Of a stretch of DNA of 64,000 nt, positions 36,832-45,369 are shown one piece after another. Location of the stretch: assembly GCA_038117205.1 (NCBI GenBank), contig JAYOFL010000011.1, positions 1-64,000 on the forward strand, read 5' to 3'. This DNA comes from JAQBZY01 sp038117205. Lineage in GTDB: Bacteria > Pseudomonadota > Alphaproteobacteria > Rhodospirillales > Casp-alpha2. A program made the position numbers and the translations under genes. Under the pieces are notes generated by a model that ran no database searches, was not told the origin of the DNA, and was given only the letters and a program-made list of their open reading frames with translations. Each line of letters opens with the position of its first letter. Positions within the stretch are counted from its first letter, which is position 1.

Positions 36832-37638
36832 TCAGCGTTCCAGGACCTGGATCGCCTGCGTGTGCAGCGCCGCGTCGCCGGCGGCGATGACGGTGCGCTT
36901 CTTGGCGTCCGGCCCGGACGCGAAATCGAGCGGCTTGCCCTTCCAGTCGGTGATGACGCCGCCCGCGCCCTCGATCACCGGGATCAGCGCGGCGTAGTCG
37001 TAGGGCGCCAGCGAATCCTCACAGACGAGGTCGAGCCAGCCGCAGGCGAGCTGTCCGTATCCCTGGCAGTCGGAGCCGTAGACGGTCTGCTGACAACTCT
37101 TCACCAGCCGGTTGAAGCGGGTCAGGTTGCGGCCCTTGAACATGCCGGGCGACGTCGACGTCAGCCACGCGTCCTTCAGTTCGCGGCCCTTGCGGGTGAA
37201 CGCGTACTTGCCGTTGAAGGTGGTCGGACGGCCGGCGACGCCGACCCAGCGGTCGCCCATGGGCGGTCCGTCGATGACACCGACGACGGCCTCGTTCCGG
37301 TGAACGGCGCCGATCAGGACGCCGAAGCTGGGTTTGCCGGTGATGAACGCCTTGGTGCCGTCGATGGGGTCGAGGATCCAGACCGTCTCGGCGTCCGGAT
37401 TGTGGACGCCGTATTCCTCGCCGAAGATGCCGTCCTGGGGCCGGCGCCTCTCGATCAGCGCCCGCATGGCGGCTTCCGCGGCCCGGTCTACTTCCGTCAC
37501 CGGGCTGGCGTCGTCCTTGGCTTCGTGCGAGACGCCGGCGCGGAACCGCGCCTGGATGATCGGACGCGCCGCGTCGGCGAGCGCCAGCGCGAGCGTCGTC
37601 AGTTCATCGAGTAGGGCGGCTGAAGCCGCCGCCGTCAT
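36832..37638 (-). CDS. hisN: Histidinol-phosphatase, inositol monophosphatase family
   Basis: A 268-aa metal-dependent phosphatase. The metal site is DGIFGEEYG and WILDPIDGTKAF, with the third motif in LAPYDYAALIPVIEGAGG. This sequence pattern is typical of the alphaproteobacterial HisN branch of the IMPase family, which supplies the histidine pathway phosphatase step; another IMPase role (such as suhB) is possible. ATG 37638 overlaps the cycM stop by ATGA; the open frame above it is cycM in another frame. Confidence 0.85.
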   Translation of the reverse strand: MTAAASAALLDELTTLALALADAARPIIQARFRAGVSHEAKDDASPVTEVDRAAEAAMRALIERRRPQDGIFGEEYGVHNPDAETVWILDPIDGTKAFITGKPSFGVLIGAVHRNEAVVGVIDGPPMGDRWVGVAGRPTTFNGKYAFTRKGRELKDAWLTSTSPGMFKGRNLTRFNRLVKSCQQTVYGSDCQGYGQLACGWLDLVCEDSLAPYDYAALIPVIEGAGGVITDWKGKPLDFASGPDAKKRTVIAAGDAALHTQAIQVLER

Positions 37639-38171
37639 GGCAACGGCGGCGGGTTGTCGTGGTTCTGACGCAGATAGAGGATGACGGCGGCCCGCTCCGC
37701 GCCCTTCTTGAGGCCGGCGAAGGTCATCTTGGTTCCCTTCGCGAAGCCGGACGGGCTGGCCAGGAACTTGTCCAGGTTGTCGTAAGACCACTCGCCGCCG
37801 TGGCCCGAGAGCGCCGGCGAATAGGCGAAACCGTCGTGCCCGGCGATCTTGCCGCCGACGGTGCCCCAGAGATTCGGGCCGACCTTGTTCGGACCGCCCT
37901 TTTCGACGGAATGGCAGCTCGCGCACTTCTTGAAGACCGCGGCGCCGGCTTCGGCGTTGGCGGAAGCCAGAAGCTGGCCGAACGGCACCTCTTCCTTGGC
38001 GGCGCCCTTGCCCTTGCCGCTGTCGGCCTTTTCGGCCACTTCGATCTTGAAGGCGTTTTCCTTCAGTTCCTTGGCATGGACCAGGGAATTGCCCAACTGG
38101 TTGGCGCCCCAGACGACCCAGGCGGCCATCAGGACCGCGAAACCGATTTTTTCCCAATTCGAGAAATGCAT
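37635..38171 (-). CDS. cycM: Membrane-anchored class I c-type cytochrome (CycM-like)
   Basis: A 178-aa cytochrome with an uncleaved N-terminal membrane anchor (KIGFAVLMAAWVVWGANQL) in place of a signal peptide, a charged Lys/Glu linker, and a haem c domain with CASCH and the axial methionine in GTKMTFAGLKK. Sequence order VGPNLWGTVGGKIAGHDGFAYS is as in Bradyrhizobium CycM, which feeds electrons to aa3 oxidases. It precedes hisN in an overlapping pair. Confidence 0.9.
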   Translation of the reverse strand: MHFSNWEKIGFAVLMAAWVVWGANQLGNSLVHAKELKENAFKIEVAEKADSGKGKGAAKEEVPFGQLLASANAEAGAAVFKKCASCHSVEKGGPNKVGPNLWGTVGGKIAGHDGFAYSPALSGHGGEWSYDNLDKFLASPSGFAKGTKMTFAGLKKGAERAAVILYLRQNHDNPPPLP

Positions 38172-38323
38172 GCGTCAAACTCCTCGCCGCGACGGGTCGG
38201 AATGTAACGGCATCCTCCAAGAGGTTCAACACCGGAGGCGAGGTTCCCGGAAGCCCCTACAAAACAAGCGGAAATACCACCTAAGCCCTTGGGAAACCCC
38301 GCCGCCCGGGATATACACGGCGC

Positions 38324-39073
38324 ATGAACGCGGTTCTCAACCCGATCGTGGTGATTCCGGCCCGCATGGCGTCGACGCGCCTGCCGGGGAAGCCGCTCGC
38401 CGACATTCACGGCAAGCCGATGATCGTCCAAGTGCTGGACCGGGCGCGGGAAGCCGGCGTCGGCCCGGTGATCGTCGCCTGCGCCGAGCCCGAGATCGCG
38501 GCGGCCGTGACGGCCGCCGGCGGCCGGGCGCAACTGACCGATCCGAACCATCCGTCCGGCTCCGACCGCATCTGGGAGGCGCTTAACGCCGCCGATCCGG
38601 ATGGCCGGCATGACGCGGTGGTCAACTTGCAGGGCGATCTGCCGACGCTCGATCCGGCGCTCGTCACCGCCGTGCTCGCACCGCTGGCCGATCCCGGTGT
38701 CGACATCGCGACGCTGGTCGCCGAGATCGTCCGCGACGAGGAACGCGACAACCCGAACGTCGTGAAGGCGGCGGTGGCGTTCCAGCCGGGCGCCGGCATC
38801 GGCCGCGCCCTCTATTTCAGCCGCGCCAAGATACCGTCCGGCGAGGGCCCGCACTGGCACCACATCGGCATCTACGCCTATCGCCGCGACGCATTGAAAC
38901 GCTTCGTCTCGATGCCGCCCGGCGTCCTCGAGACGCGCGAGAAACTCGAGCAATTGCGGGCCTTGGAGGCCGGCATGCGCATCGACGCCGCCTGCGTTGA
39001 CACGGTTCCGCTCGGTGTCGATACTCCCGCCGACTTAGCGCGCGCCCGCGACATTCTGGACCCCGCGACATGA
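38324..39073 (+). CDS. kdsB: 3-deoxy-manno-octulosonate cytidylyltransferase
   Basis: Activates Kdo with CTP for lipid A-core assembly. The 249-aa protein has the nucleotide-binding start VVIPARMASTRLPGKPLADI, the HPSGSDRIWEA sequence, the LQGDLPTLDP strand and HHIGIYAYRRDALKRFV near the C-terminus. These confirm a Kdo rather than a CMP-sialate enzyme. It overlaps pheA by ATGA. Confidence 0.95.
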   Translation: MNAVLNPIVVIPARMASTRLPGKPLADIHGKPMIVQVLDRAREAGVGPVIVACAEPEIAAAVTAAGGRAQLTDPNHPSGSDRIWEALNAADPDGRHDAVVNLQGDLPTLDPALVTAVLAPLADPGVDIATLVAEIVRDEERDNPNVVKAAVAFQPGAGIGRALYFSRAKIPSGEGPHWHHIGIYAYRRDALKRFVSMPPGVLETREKLEQLRALEAGMRIDAACVDTVPLGVDTPADLARARDILDPAT

Positions 39074-39945
39074 GCACACCCGATACCCTGATCGCCTTCC
39101 AGGGCGCGCCCGGCGCGAATTCCGACATCGCGTGCCGCAACGTGCATCCGGAAATGACGCCGCTGCCGTGCCGCACCTTCGCCGACGCCTTCCGCGCCGT
39201 GCAGTCGGGCGAGGCCAAGCTGGCCATGATCCCGATCGACAACACGGTCGCCGGCCGCGTCGCCGACATCCATCATCTGCTGCCGGAGAGCGGACTCTTC
39301 ATCGTCGGCGAGCACTTCGAGCGCATCAATCATCAGCTCGTCGCCGTGAAGGGCACCAAGATCGAAGAGATCGAGGAAGTGCACAGCCACGTGCACGCGC
39401 TCAACCAGTGCCGCGGGCTCCTGGGCAAGTTGGGCGTGACGCCGGTGGTGCACGCCGACACCGCGGGCGCGGCGGCCGACGTCGCCAAATGGAACGACAA
39501 GTCGAAGGCTGCCATCGCGTCCCGGCTCGCCGCCGAGGTCTACGGCCTCGACATCCTGCGTTCCGACATTGAGGACGCCGAGCACAACACGACGCGCTTC
39601 ATCATCCTCGCCCGCGATCACGCGCGCGCGCCCGCCGGCACGCCGGACACCATCACCAGTTTCGTCTTTCGGGTCCGCAACATCCCGGCCGCGCTCTACA
39701 AGGCGATGGGCGGCTTCGCCACCAACGGCGTCAACATGATCAAGCTGGAAAGCTATGTCGGCGCCGGCTTCGTGGTGGCGCAGTTCTACGCCGAGGTTGA
39801 GGGGCATCCGGACGACCGGGCCATGCAGCTGGCATTCGAGGAGCTTGGGTTCTTCTCGCACGAAGTGACCGTGCTCGGCGTCTACAAGGCGCACCCGTTC
39901 CGCAAGACGCAAGGCGACGCCCTCGGCGCCGTCGAGGACGACTGA
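39070..39945 (+). CDS. pheA: Prephenate dehydratase
   Basis: Converts prephenate to phenylpyruvate, on the phenylalanine branch. The 291-aa monofunctional enzyme (no chorismate mutase domain) has the catalytic domain with IDNTVAGRVADIHHLL and a Thr-Arg-Phe catalytic triad NTTRFIIL. A C-terminal ACT domain follows (about residues 195-275, with GVNMIKLESY), which should give phenylalanine feedback. Its start overlaps kdsB by ATGA, an order seen in many alphaproteobacteria. Confidence 0.96.
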   Translation: MSTPDTLIAFQGAPGANSDIACRNVHPEMTPLPCRTFADAFRAVQSGEAKLAMIPIDNTVAGRVADIHHLLPESGLFIVGEHFERINHQLVAVKGTKIEEIEEVHSHVHALNQCRGLLGKLGVTPVVHADTAGAAADVAKWNDKSKAAIASRLAAEVYGLDILRSDIEDAEHNTTRFIILARDHARAPAGTPDTITSFVFRVRNIPAALYKAMGGFATNGVNMIKLESYVGAGFVVAQFYAEVEGHPDDRAMQLAFEELGFFSHEVTVLGVYKAHPFRKTQGDALGAVEDD

Positions 39946-39954
39946 CGCTTCCGC

Positions 39955-40962
39955 TCAGCGCGGAAACGGCGGCCGGCCGAACGGCGGTGGATGTCCCGGC
40001 GGCGGCCGCCCGCCCGGTCCTCCACCTGGACCGCTTCCGGGACCTCCGCCCGGACCACCTCCTGGTCTGCCGCGCATGCCTTGCGGTGGACCGACGGCGA
40101 AACTGCGGTCGGGCTCGCCCGCGAAATAGCGCGGGATCACCGGCCATTCCTCGGTCAGTAAATAGGCGTAGGTGCCGTTCGGAAAATCGGGCGTCACCGT
40201 CTCGCGCCCGTTGGCACGGTCGAGATCGCCCTGGCCCGTCACCCATTCCCAATCCGCGAAGAAACGGCCGTCATGGCGGCCGCCGGGGCCGCCCGTCCGC
40301 GCCCCCTCGCGGACCCGCCAGCCCGACGTCATTTTCTTGACGCCCGCGCCGGCGTTGCTCGGATCCGTGAAGCCGTAGGCGGCGTAGATCGGAAAGCCGT
40401 CCGCCGCCCAGCCGACGATCGGCGAATGGCGGTCCGGCGACCACGCCTTGATCAGAACCTTCGGCCAGCCGTGGTAGTGATACTTGCCGCCCGGCTGCAC
40501 ATGCGCGTTGTTGTCGTCGAGGCCCAGGTCGATGAACCCGGAGATGGCGTCGTAGTTCCAGTTCCGGTCCCGGTTCCAGAACTCGGCGGTGAACGGATCG
40601 AACGGCACGCCGTTGACGGCGACGCCGAAGTTGTAGCCCTGCACGATCCGGAAATGACCCGTCCGATTGGGCGCCAGGGGCGCGCGGAAATTCAGATCCT
40701 GCTCGGCGATGGCGTTCGGATTGTGGGCGTTCGGGAAGCGTCCGGTCGGATGGTCCGGGATGGCGTTCGACGCGATCACGCGGTAGCCGCCCTCCGCCGT
40801 GATCGAGACCCGGCCGCTCAGCGCCCAGGCCTTGCCCGTCATCAGCGCCAGCGGCAACAGGCCGAGGCCGACGATCAGTTGCCGGCGGTCCGGATCGACG
40901 AGCGGCGGGGCGTGGTCGTCGGGAAGCGGGTGCGGCCGAGAATGTCGGTGCGGACCGGCCAT
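39955..40962 (-). CDS. YHYH domain exported protein
   Basis: A 335-aa protein. A His/Pro-rich N-terminus is followed by a hydrophobic, Tat-like segment (DRRQLIVGLGLLPLALMTGKAWA; a single Arg pair, so Tat use is uncertain). The mature part carries GGKYHYHGWP, the YHYH signature, in a domain with WAADGFPIYAAYG and a late YAYLLTEEWP. The last 45 residues are Gly/Pro-rich repeats. The domain is linked to copper- or oxygenase-related secreted proteins by its histidines; the function is unproven. It begins 3 nt after nudC stops. Confidence 0.82.
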   Translation of the reverse strand: MAGPHRHSRPHPLPDDHAPPLVDPDRRQLIVGLGLLPLALMTGKAWALSGRVSITAEGGYRVIASNAIPDHPTGRFPNAHNPNAIAEQDLNFRAPLAPNRTGHFRIVQGYNFGVAVNGVPFDPFTAEFWNRDRNWNYDAISGFIDLGLDDNNAHVQPGGKYHYHGWPKVLIKAWSPDRHSPIVGWAADGFPIYAAYGFTDPSNAGAGVKKMTSGWRVREGARTGGPGGRHDGRFFADWEWVTGQGDLDRANGRETVTPDFPNGTYAYLLTEEWPVIPRYFAGEPDRSFAVGPPQGMRGRPGGGPGGGPGSGPGGGPGGRPPPGHPPPFGRPPFPR

Positions 40963-40965
40963 GGC

Positions 40966-41904
40966 TCAGTCTCCGTCGAGCCAGGTCTGGATCAGCCAGC
41001 GCGAGATGGAATCGCGGCGCGGCAGCCGGTAGTCGTCTTCCTTGGCGTCGCGGAATTCCTTCATGGCGGCGACCTCGTCGCGGCTGAACCAGCGGCAGTC
41101 GCAAAGCTCGTCCGGATCGAAGCTGATGTCGTAGCTGGTGGCGCGGGCGCGGAAGCCGAGCATCAGCGACGCGGGGAACGGCCACGGCTGCGACGCCATG
41201 TAGCGGACGTTGTCTGTCTCGATGCCGGATTCCTCGCGCACCTCGCGCTGCACCGCCTGCTCGAGCGTCTCGCCCGGCTCGACGAAGCCGGCGAGGGTCG
41301 AGAACATCGGGAAGGTCCAGCGCGGATTGCGGCCCAACAGGCACGCGCCGCCCGGCACGTCGTCGCGGCTGACCAGCATGATGACGGCGGGATCGGTGCG
41401 CGGGAAATGGCCGACACCGCAGGCCGCGTTGGAGCAGCGCCGCTCGTGTCCGTTGTGCGCGGAAACCGTCGGCGCGCCGCAGACGCCGCAGAAGCCGTGC
41501 CGGCTGTGCCAGTAGACGACGCCGCGCGCGTGCGCCAAAAGGTGCGCCTCGGCCGGCGCCAGCAGCGGCCCGACCTGTCGCAGATCGGCGAATTCGGCGC
41601 CCGGCCCGGCGAGGTCGAGGGCCACTTCCGCCGCCGCCGCGTCGATGGCGCAGGCCATCACCGGCGTGCCGTCGTCGGTGCCGAGCAGCACCGTCTCCAG
41701 TGCCGAATTCATCACCGCCTTGGCGGCGGCACCGGCGAGCACGACGGCCTCCGGCGCGGAACCCATGCGGATCAGATTCTTGTCGCCCAGCACCGGAACG
41801 ACGCCGACGCCGGCCTGCAACCGCTCCGTCACCCAGTCGGGCGTGCGGCGCGACATGCCGTCGCGGAAGAGCGAGAGATGCGTGTAGGTGAGGCTGGTGA
41901 TCAT
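40966..41904 (-). CDS. nudC: NAD(+) diphosphatase / NAD-decapping Nudix hydrolase
   Basis: A 312-aa enzyme that splits NAD(H) and removes NAD caps from RNA. It has an N-terminal domain, a four-cysteine zinc ribbon (CGVCGAP then CSNAACGVGHFPRTDP), the Nudix box GFVEPGETLEQAVQREVREESG and SQPWPFPASLMLGF, the NudC-specific SQPWPFPxS motif. I chose ATG 41904; the frame runs 38 codons further. It shares an operon with the YHYH gene. Confidence 0.94.
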   Translation of the reverse strand: MITSLTYTHLSLFRDGMSRRTPDWVTERLQAGVGVVPVLGDKNLIRMGSAPEAVVLAGAAAKAVMNSALETVLLGTDDGTPVMACAIDAAAAEVALDLAGPGAEFADLRQVGPLLAPAEAHLLAHARGVVYWHSRHGFCGVCGAPTVSAHNGHERRCSNAACGVGHFPRTDPAVIMLVSRDDVPGGACLLGRNPRWTFPMFSTLAGFVEPGETLEQAVQREVREESGIETDNVRYMASQPWPFPASLMLGFRARATSYDISFDPDELCDCRWFSRDEVAAMKEFRDAKEDDYRLPRRDSISRWLIQTWLDGD

Positions 41905-42135
41905 GGCCGGGAAGTTGGCACACGCATGCGGCCAGCACAATGCATTGGGGGCGATGCCCGACCGTGACGCAACGGAGCGAGGGGCGCCGAAAAAGTGCAT
42001 GAATCCACTCGACTCCATTCATGTTTGAGGCTTTGTTAACCATTCCGGCCCACTCTGGCGGCATCAACGCTCTCACACCGCTGGGTACCGTCGCGCCGTG
42101 CAAGACAGTAGGTGGAGAGAACGGTGGAGATGAAA

Positions 42136-42660
42136 ATGTTCCAAGCCTGCCGGAAACTGGGACCGGCGTTCATGGGGTTGTCCGTGGTGGCGTCGCTCGC
42201 CGCCTGCGCCGCCCCGTCGGGCGTCTCCGACATTCTTGCCCTGGACTGCAAACAGATTTCGAAAACCGCCGAGGCCAAGATCAACTGGGCCCGCGTGCCG
42301 GAACGCGAGATCGCCATCCGAAACGACGCGTTCTCGCCGATGGTCATGCGCCTGATGCAGGGACGGCCTTACGTCATCCGGGTCCGTAACTGTGACGATT
42401 CGACGCACGTCTTCCGCGCCGGCAAGCTGTTCCAGGAGAACGCCGTCGTCGCCGTCGGCGTCGAGGGCAAGCGCGCCGACGAGACCTGCATCTCGGCGAT
42501 CACCATTCCGCCGCGCCAGAGCGCCGAAATCCGCTTCGTCGCCATCACCGACGGCACCTACGATTACGCCGACGAGTTTTTCCTGCCGTCGTTCTTCAAG
42601 ACGGGCGTCGCGTCCGGCGCCATCGTCATCGAGGAACGCCGCGAGACCGCCAGCAAGTGA
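42136..42660 (+). CDS. Cupredoxin-like lipoprotein
   Basis: A 174-aa exported lipoprotein. The signal peptide ends in the lipobox SLAAC (with C-A after cleavage). The mature part reads NDAFSPMVMRLMQGRPYVIRV then FRAGKLFQENAVVAV and CISAITIPPRQSAEIRFVA, a cupredoxin-like beta pattern. The Cys residues and lone His leave copper binding possible but not shown. GGTGGAG (42123-42129) is 6 nt before ATG 42136; ATG 42130 is an alternative. It runs toward the DUF985 gene. Confidence 0.7.
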   Translation: MFQACRKLGPAFMGLSVVASLAACAAPSGVSDILALDCKQISKTAEAKINWARVPEREIAIRNDAFSPMVMRLMQGRPYVIRVRNCDDSTHVFRAGKLFQENAVVAVGVEGKRADETCISAITIPPRQSAEIRFVAITDGTYDYADEFFLPSFFKTGVASGAIVIEERRETASK

Positions 42661-42696
42661 CGGCGGCGGCTTCCGCCGGCTGACGCGGGGTTCGGC

Positions 42697-43197
42697 ATGA
42701 CGGCCGACGAGTTGATCCGTCGTCTCGATCTCGCGCCGCTGCCGTGGGAAGGCGGCTATTACCGCGAAACCTGGCGCTCCGAGCGGGACATCCCGGAAAC
42801 GGCGTTGCCGTCCGCCTACGCCGGGCCGCGCAGCGCCGGCACGGCGATCTATTATCTGCTGACGCCGGACACCGTATCGCGGCTGCACCGGCTGCCCTCC
42901 GACGAGACGTTCCATTTCTATCTCGGCGATCCGGCGGAGATGCTGCTGCTCGGCGCGTCCGGCGGCCGGATGGTCGTCCTCGGGTCGGACATCGCGGCCG
43001 GCCAGCACGTGCAACTGACGGTGCCGGGAAATACCTGGATGGGCGCGCGCCTGGTGCCGGGCGGCGGCGCGGGCTATGCCCTCATGGGCACCACGGTCTC
43101 GCCGGGGTTCGATTTCGCCGATCTGGAGATGGCCGACGGCGCGGCGCTGGCAGCGGAATTCCCGGCGCACGCGGCGCTGATCCACGCCCTCACATGA
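42697..43197 (+). CDS. Cupin superfamily DUF985 protein
   Basis: A 166-aa small cupin. Seen in order: PWEGGYYRETWRS, AIYYLLTPDTVSRLHRLPSDETFHFYLGDP and LVPGGGAGYALMGTTVSPGFDFADLEMA, which are the DUF985 (Cupin_5) landmarks with the likely metal ligands in HFYLGDP and nearby. Its substrate is unknown. It follows the lipoprotein gene by 36 nt and precedes the SRP RNA. Confidence 0.85.
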   Translation: MTADELIRRLDLAPLPWEGGYYRETWRSERDIPETALPSAYAGPRSAGTAIYYLLTPDTVSRLHRLPSDETFHFYLGDPAEMLLLGASGGRMVVLGSDIAAGQHVQLTVPGNTWMGARLVPGGGAGYALMGTTVSPGFDFADLEMADGAALAAEFPAHAALIHALT

Positions 43198-43265
43198 ACA
43201 TGGCCTGATCCGCGCCGGACCCGTTTTCCCGCCCATTCTTCCTTTCGAATCCGGGGGTCGGTTGG

Positions 43266-43271
43266 TATAGT
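43266..43271 (+). promoter_or_regulatory. -10 box of the SRP RNA promoter
   Basis: TATAGT lies about 6 nt before the first base of the RNA stem. A weak -35-like TTTCGA sits 17 nt upstream at 43243-43248. Confidence 0.5.
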
Positions 43272-43276
43272 GCCGC

Positions 43277-43373
43277 CGGGAGATCGGCCCGGACGGGCTC
43301 CTCGCCAACCCGGTCAGGTCCGGAAGGAAGCAGCCGTAACGAGTTTCGGCTCGGGTCGGTGTCCGGTCTCCCG
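43277..43373 (+). ncRNA. ffs: Signal recognition particle RNA (4.5S type)
   Basis: A hairpin RNA of about 95 nt. The basal strands GGGAGATC and GGTCTCCC pair, and the apical part carries the universal GGTCAGGTCCGGAAGGAAGC and AGCCGTAACGA loop that binds Ffh. It sits directly before dnaX, a typical alphaproteobacterial location. Ends are estimated from the stem. Confidence 0.93.
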
Positions 43374-43439
43374 CTTAAATTCCGCTCCCGGGCGCGTCGC
43401 CGGGGGCGACGCGCCGGAAAACCCCAGCCGGGACATCCC

Positions 43440-45218
43440 ATGAGCGACAGCCCCGCCCCCGAGACCGTCACGGAACAGGCTTCGGGCGAATACCGGGTGC
43501 TGGCCCGCAAGTACCGGCCGACCACCTTCGCCGGCCTGATCGGTCAGGAGGCGATGGTCCGGACGCTCACCAACGCCTTCAAGACGAACCGCCTGCACCA
43601 CGCGTTCGTGATGACCGGCGTGCGCGGCGTCGGCAAGACCTCGACGGCGCGCATCATCGCCCGTGCGCTGAACTGCGTCGGGTCGGACGGCAAGGGCGGC
43701 CCGACGACGGAACCCTGCGGCGTTTGCGAGCACTGCGTTGCCATCGCCCAGGACCGGCACGTCGATGTCCTGGAAATGGACGCCGCCAGCCGCACCGGCG
43801 TCGACGACGTCCGCGAGATCATCGAGGGCGTGCGCTACAAGCCGACCTCGGCCCGCTACAAGGTCTACATCATCGACGAAGTGCACATGCTGAGCCGGAA
43901 CGCGTTCAACGCGCTCCTGAAGACGCTGGAAGAGCCGCCGGAGCACGTGATCTTCATCTTCGCGACGACGGAAATCCGCAAGGTGCCGATCACCGTGCTG
44001 TCGCGCTGCCAGCGCTTCGATCTCCGCCGCGTCGAGGCGGAGCGTCTCGCCGAGCACTTCGCCGAGATCGCCAGGAAGGAAGGCGCCAAGATCACCGACA
44101 CGGCGCTGCACATGATCGCGCGCGCCGCCGACGGCTCGGTGCGCGACGGCTTGAGCCTGCTCGATCAGGCGATCGCGCACGCCGGCGGCGACATCGACGA
44201 AAAGCTGGTGCGCGACATGCTGGGCCTCGCCGATCGCGCCCGCACGTTCGATCTTTTGGAATCGCTGCTCGGCGGCGACATCGCGTCCGCCCTCGGTCAA
44301 TTGCACGAACAGTACAACGACGGCGCCGATCCCACCGCCGTCCTCGAGGACATGCTGGGCCTCGTGCATTGGCTGACCCGCGTCAAGATCGTGCCGGAAA
44401 GCGCCGACGCGCCGGACGTGCCGGAAAACGAACGGACCAAGGGCCGGGAGCTGACGGCGAAGCTCCGCATGCCGGTGCTGACCCGCGCCTGGCAGATGCT
44501 CTTGAAGGGTCTCACGGAAGTGCGCGGCGCGCCCTCGCCCCTGCAGGCGGCGGAAATGGTGCTGGTGCGGCTCGCCTACGCCGCCGACCTGCCGACGCCG
44601 GGCGACGCCTTGAAGGCGATGGCCGACGGCGGCCAGGTGCCGGGCGGGGCCGGCGCACCCGCCGGTGGCGGCGGAAACGGAGGTGCCAATGGGGGGGCGA
44701 GGGCGGAGGCCCGCGGCGGCTCCTACGCGTCGGCGCGGCCGATGCCGGATTCCCAGCCGCGGACGGAAGCGCATGCCGACAGAGAGGTCCGCGTCTTCAA
44801 TGATTTCGCCGCCGTCGCCGCCCTCGCCGGTGAGCTTCGCGAAGGCATGCTGCACGCGTTCATGGAAAACCAGGTGCGCGTCGTCCGCTTCGAGCCGGGC
44901 CGGCTCGAATTCAATGCCGGGGCCGGCGCCGACCGCGACATGGTGCAGCGGCTGAAGGGTTTCCTCGAGGAACACACGGGCCGGACCTGGGGCATTTCGC
45001 TGTCGCAATCGCCCGGCGAGCCGACGCTCCGCGAGCGGCAGGCCGAGGCCGCCGACGCCGCCAAGACCGCCGCCGCCGGGCATCCGCTGGTGAAGGCGGT
45101 GCTCGATACCTTCCCGGGTGCCCGCGTCGAGGAGGTGCGGAAAGTCGCGCCGCCGGTGCAGCAGACGCCGCCGCCGGCGGTGCCGGTCGATCCGGACGAG
45201 GAACTCGACATCGACTGA
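43440..45218 (+). CDS. dnaX: DNA polymerase III subunits gamma and tau
   Basis: The clamp-loader motor. The 592-aa protein has an AAA+ domain with Walker A GVRGVGKTSTAR, the zinc cluster CGVCEHC, DEVHML and the sensor-1 arginine region. A Gly-rich linker (about residues 400-430, GGGGNGGANGGARA) then leads to C-terminal tau domains ending in EELDID. A run of seven G (44691-44697) inside this linker could slip: a -1 shift ends at 44803 and gives a gamma-size product of about 454 aa. The ATG 43440 start is chosen because it precedes the usual GEYRVLARKYRP by a short leader. Confidence 0.95.
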   Translation: MSDSPAPETVTEQASGEYRVLARKYRPTTFAGLIGQEAMVRTLTNAFKTNRLHHAFVMTGVRGVGKTSTARIIARALNCVGSDGKGGPTTEPCGVCEHCVAIAQDRHVDVLEMDAASRTGVDDVREIIEGVRYKPTSARYKVYIIDEVHMLSRNAFNALLKTLEEPPEHVIFIFATTEIRKVPITVLSRCQRFDLRRVEAERLAEHFAEIARKEGAKITDTALHMIARAADGSVRDGLSLLDQAIAHAGGDIDEKLVRDMLGLADRARTFDLLESLLGGDIASALGQLHEQYNDGADPTAVLEDMLGLVHWLTRVKIVPESADAPDVPENERTKGRELTAKLRMPVLTRAWQMLLKGLTEVRGAPSPLQAAEMVLVRLAYAADLPTPGDALKAMADGGQVPGGAGAPAGGGGNGGANGGARAEARGGSYASARPMPDSQPRTEAHADREVRVFNDFAAVAALAGELREGMLHAFMENQVRVVRFEPGRLEFNAGAGADRDMVQRLKGFLEEHTGRTWGISLSQSPGEPTLRERQAEAADAAKTAAAGHPLVKAVLDTFPGARVEEVRKVAPPVQQTPPPAVPVDPDEELDID

Positions 45219-45234
45219 CGATCCGAGCAGGGAT

Positions 45235-45361
45235 GCCACAGAGGCACAGAGACACAGAGAAGAAATGAAATGGTCGGCAATCGCCGGCCAACGTCTTTGC
45301 GCCGCATAGCGGCGCCATATTCTTTTGCTTTCTTTCCTCTGCGTCTCTGTGCCTCTGTGGC
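45235..45361. mobile_element. MITE-like element with about 29-bp terminal inverted repeats
   Basis: The left end CCACAGAGGCACAGAGACAC and the right end, its near-perfect reverse complement (GTCTCTGTGCCTCTGTGG at 45343-45360), bound a 127-bp segment with no coding capacity. A nested GC palindrome lies near 45300-45316. It fills the gap between the convergent dnaX and exonuclease genes, and on both strands could fold into a stem. No transposase is in view. Confidence 0.6.
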
Positions 45362-45369
45362 TTTCTTGC

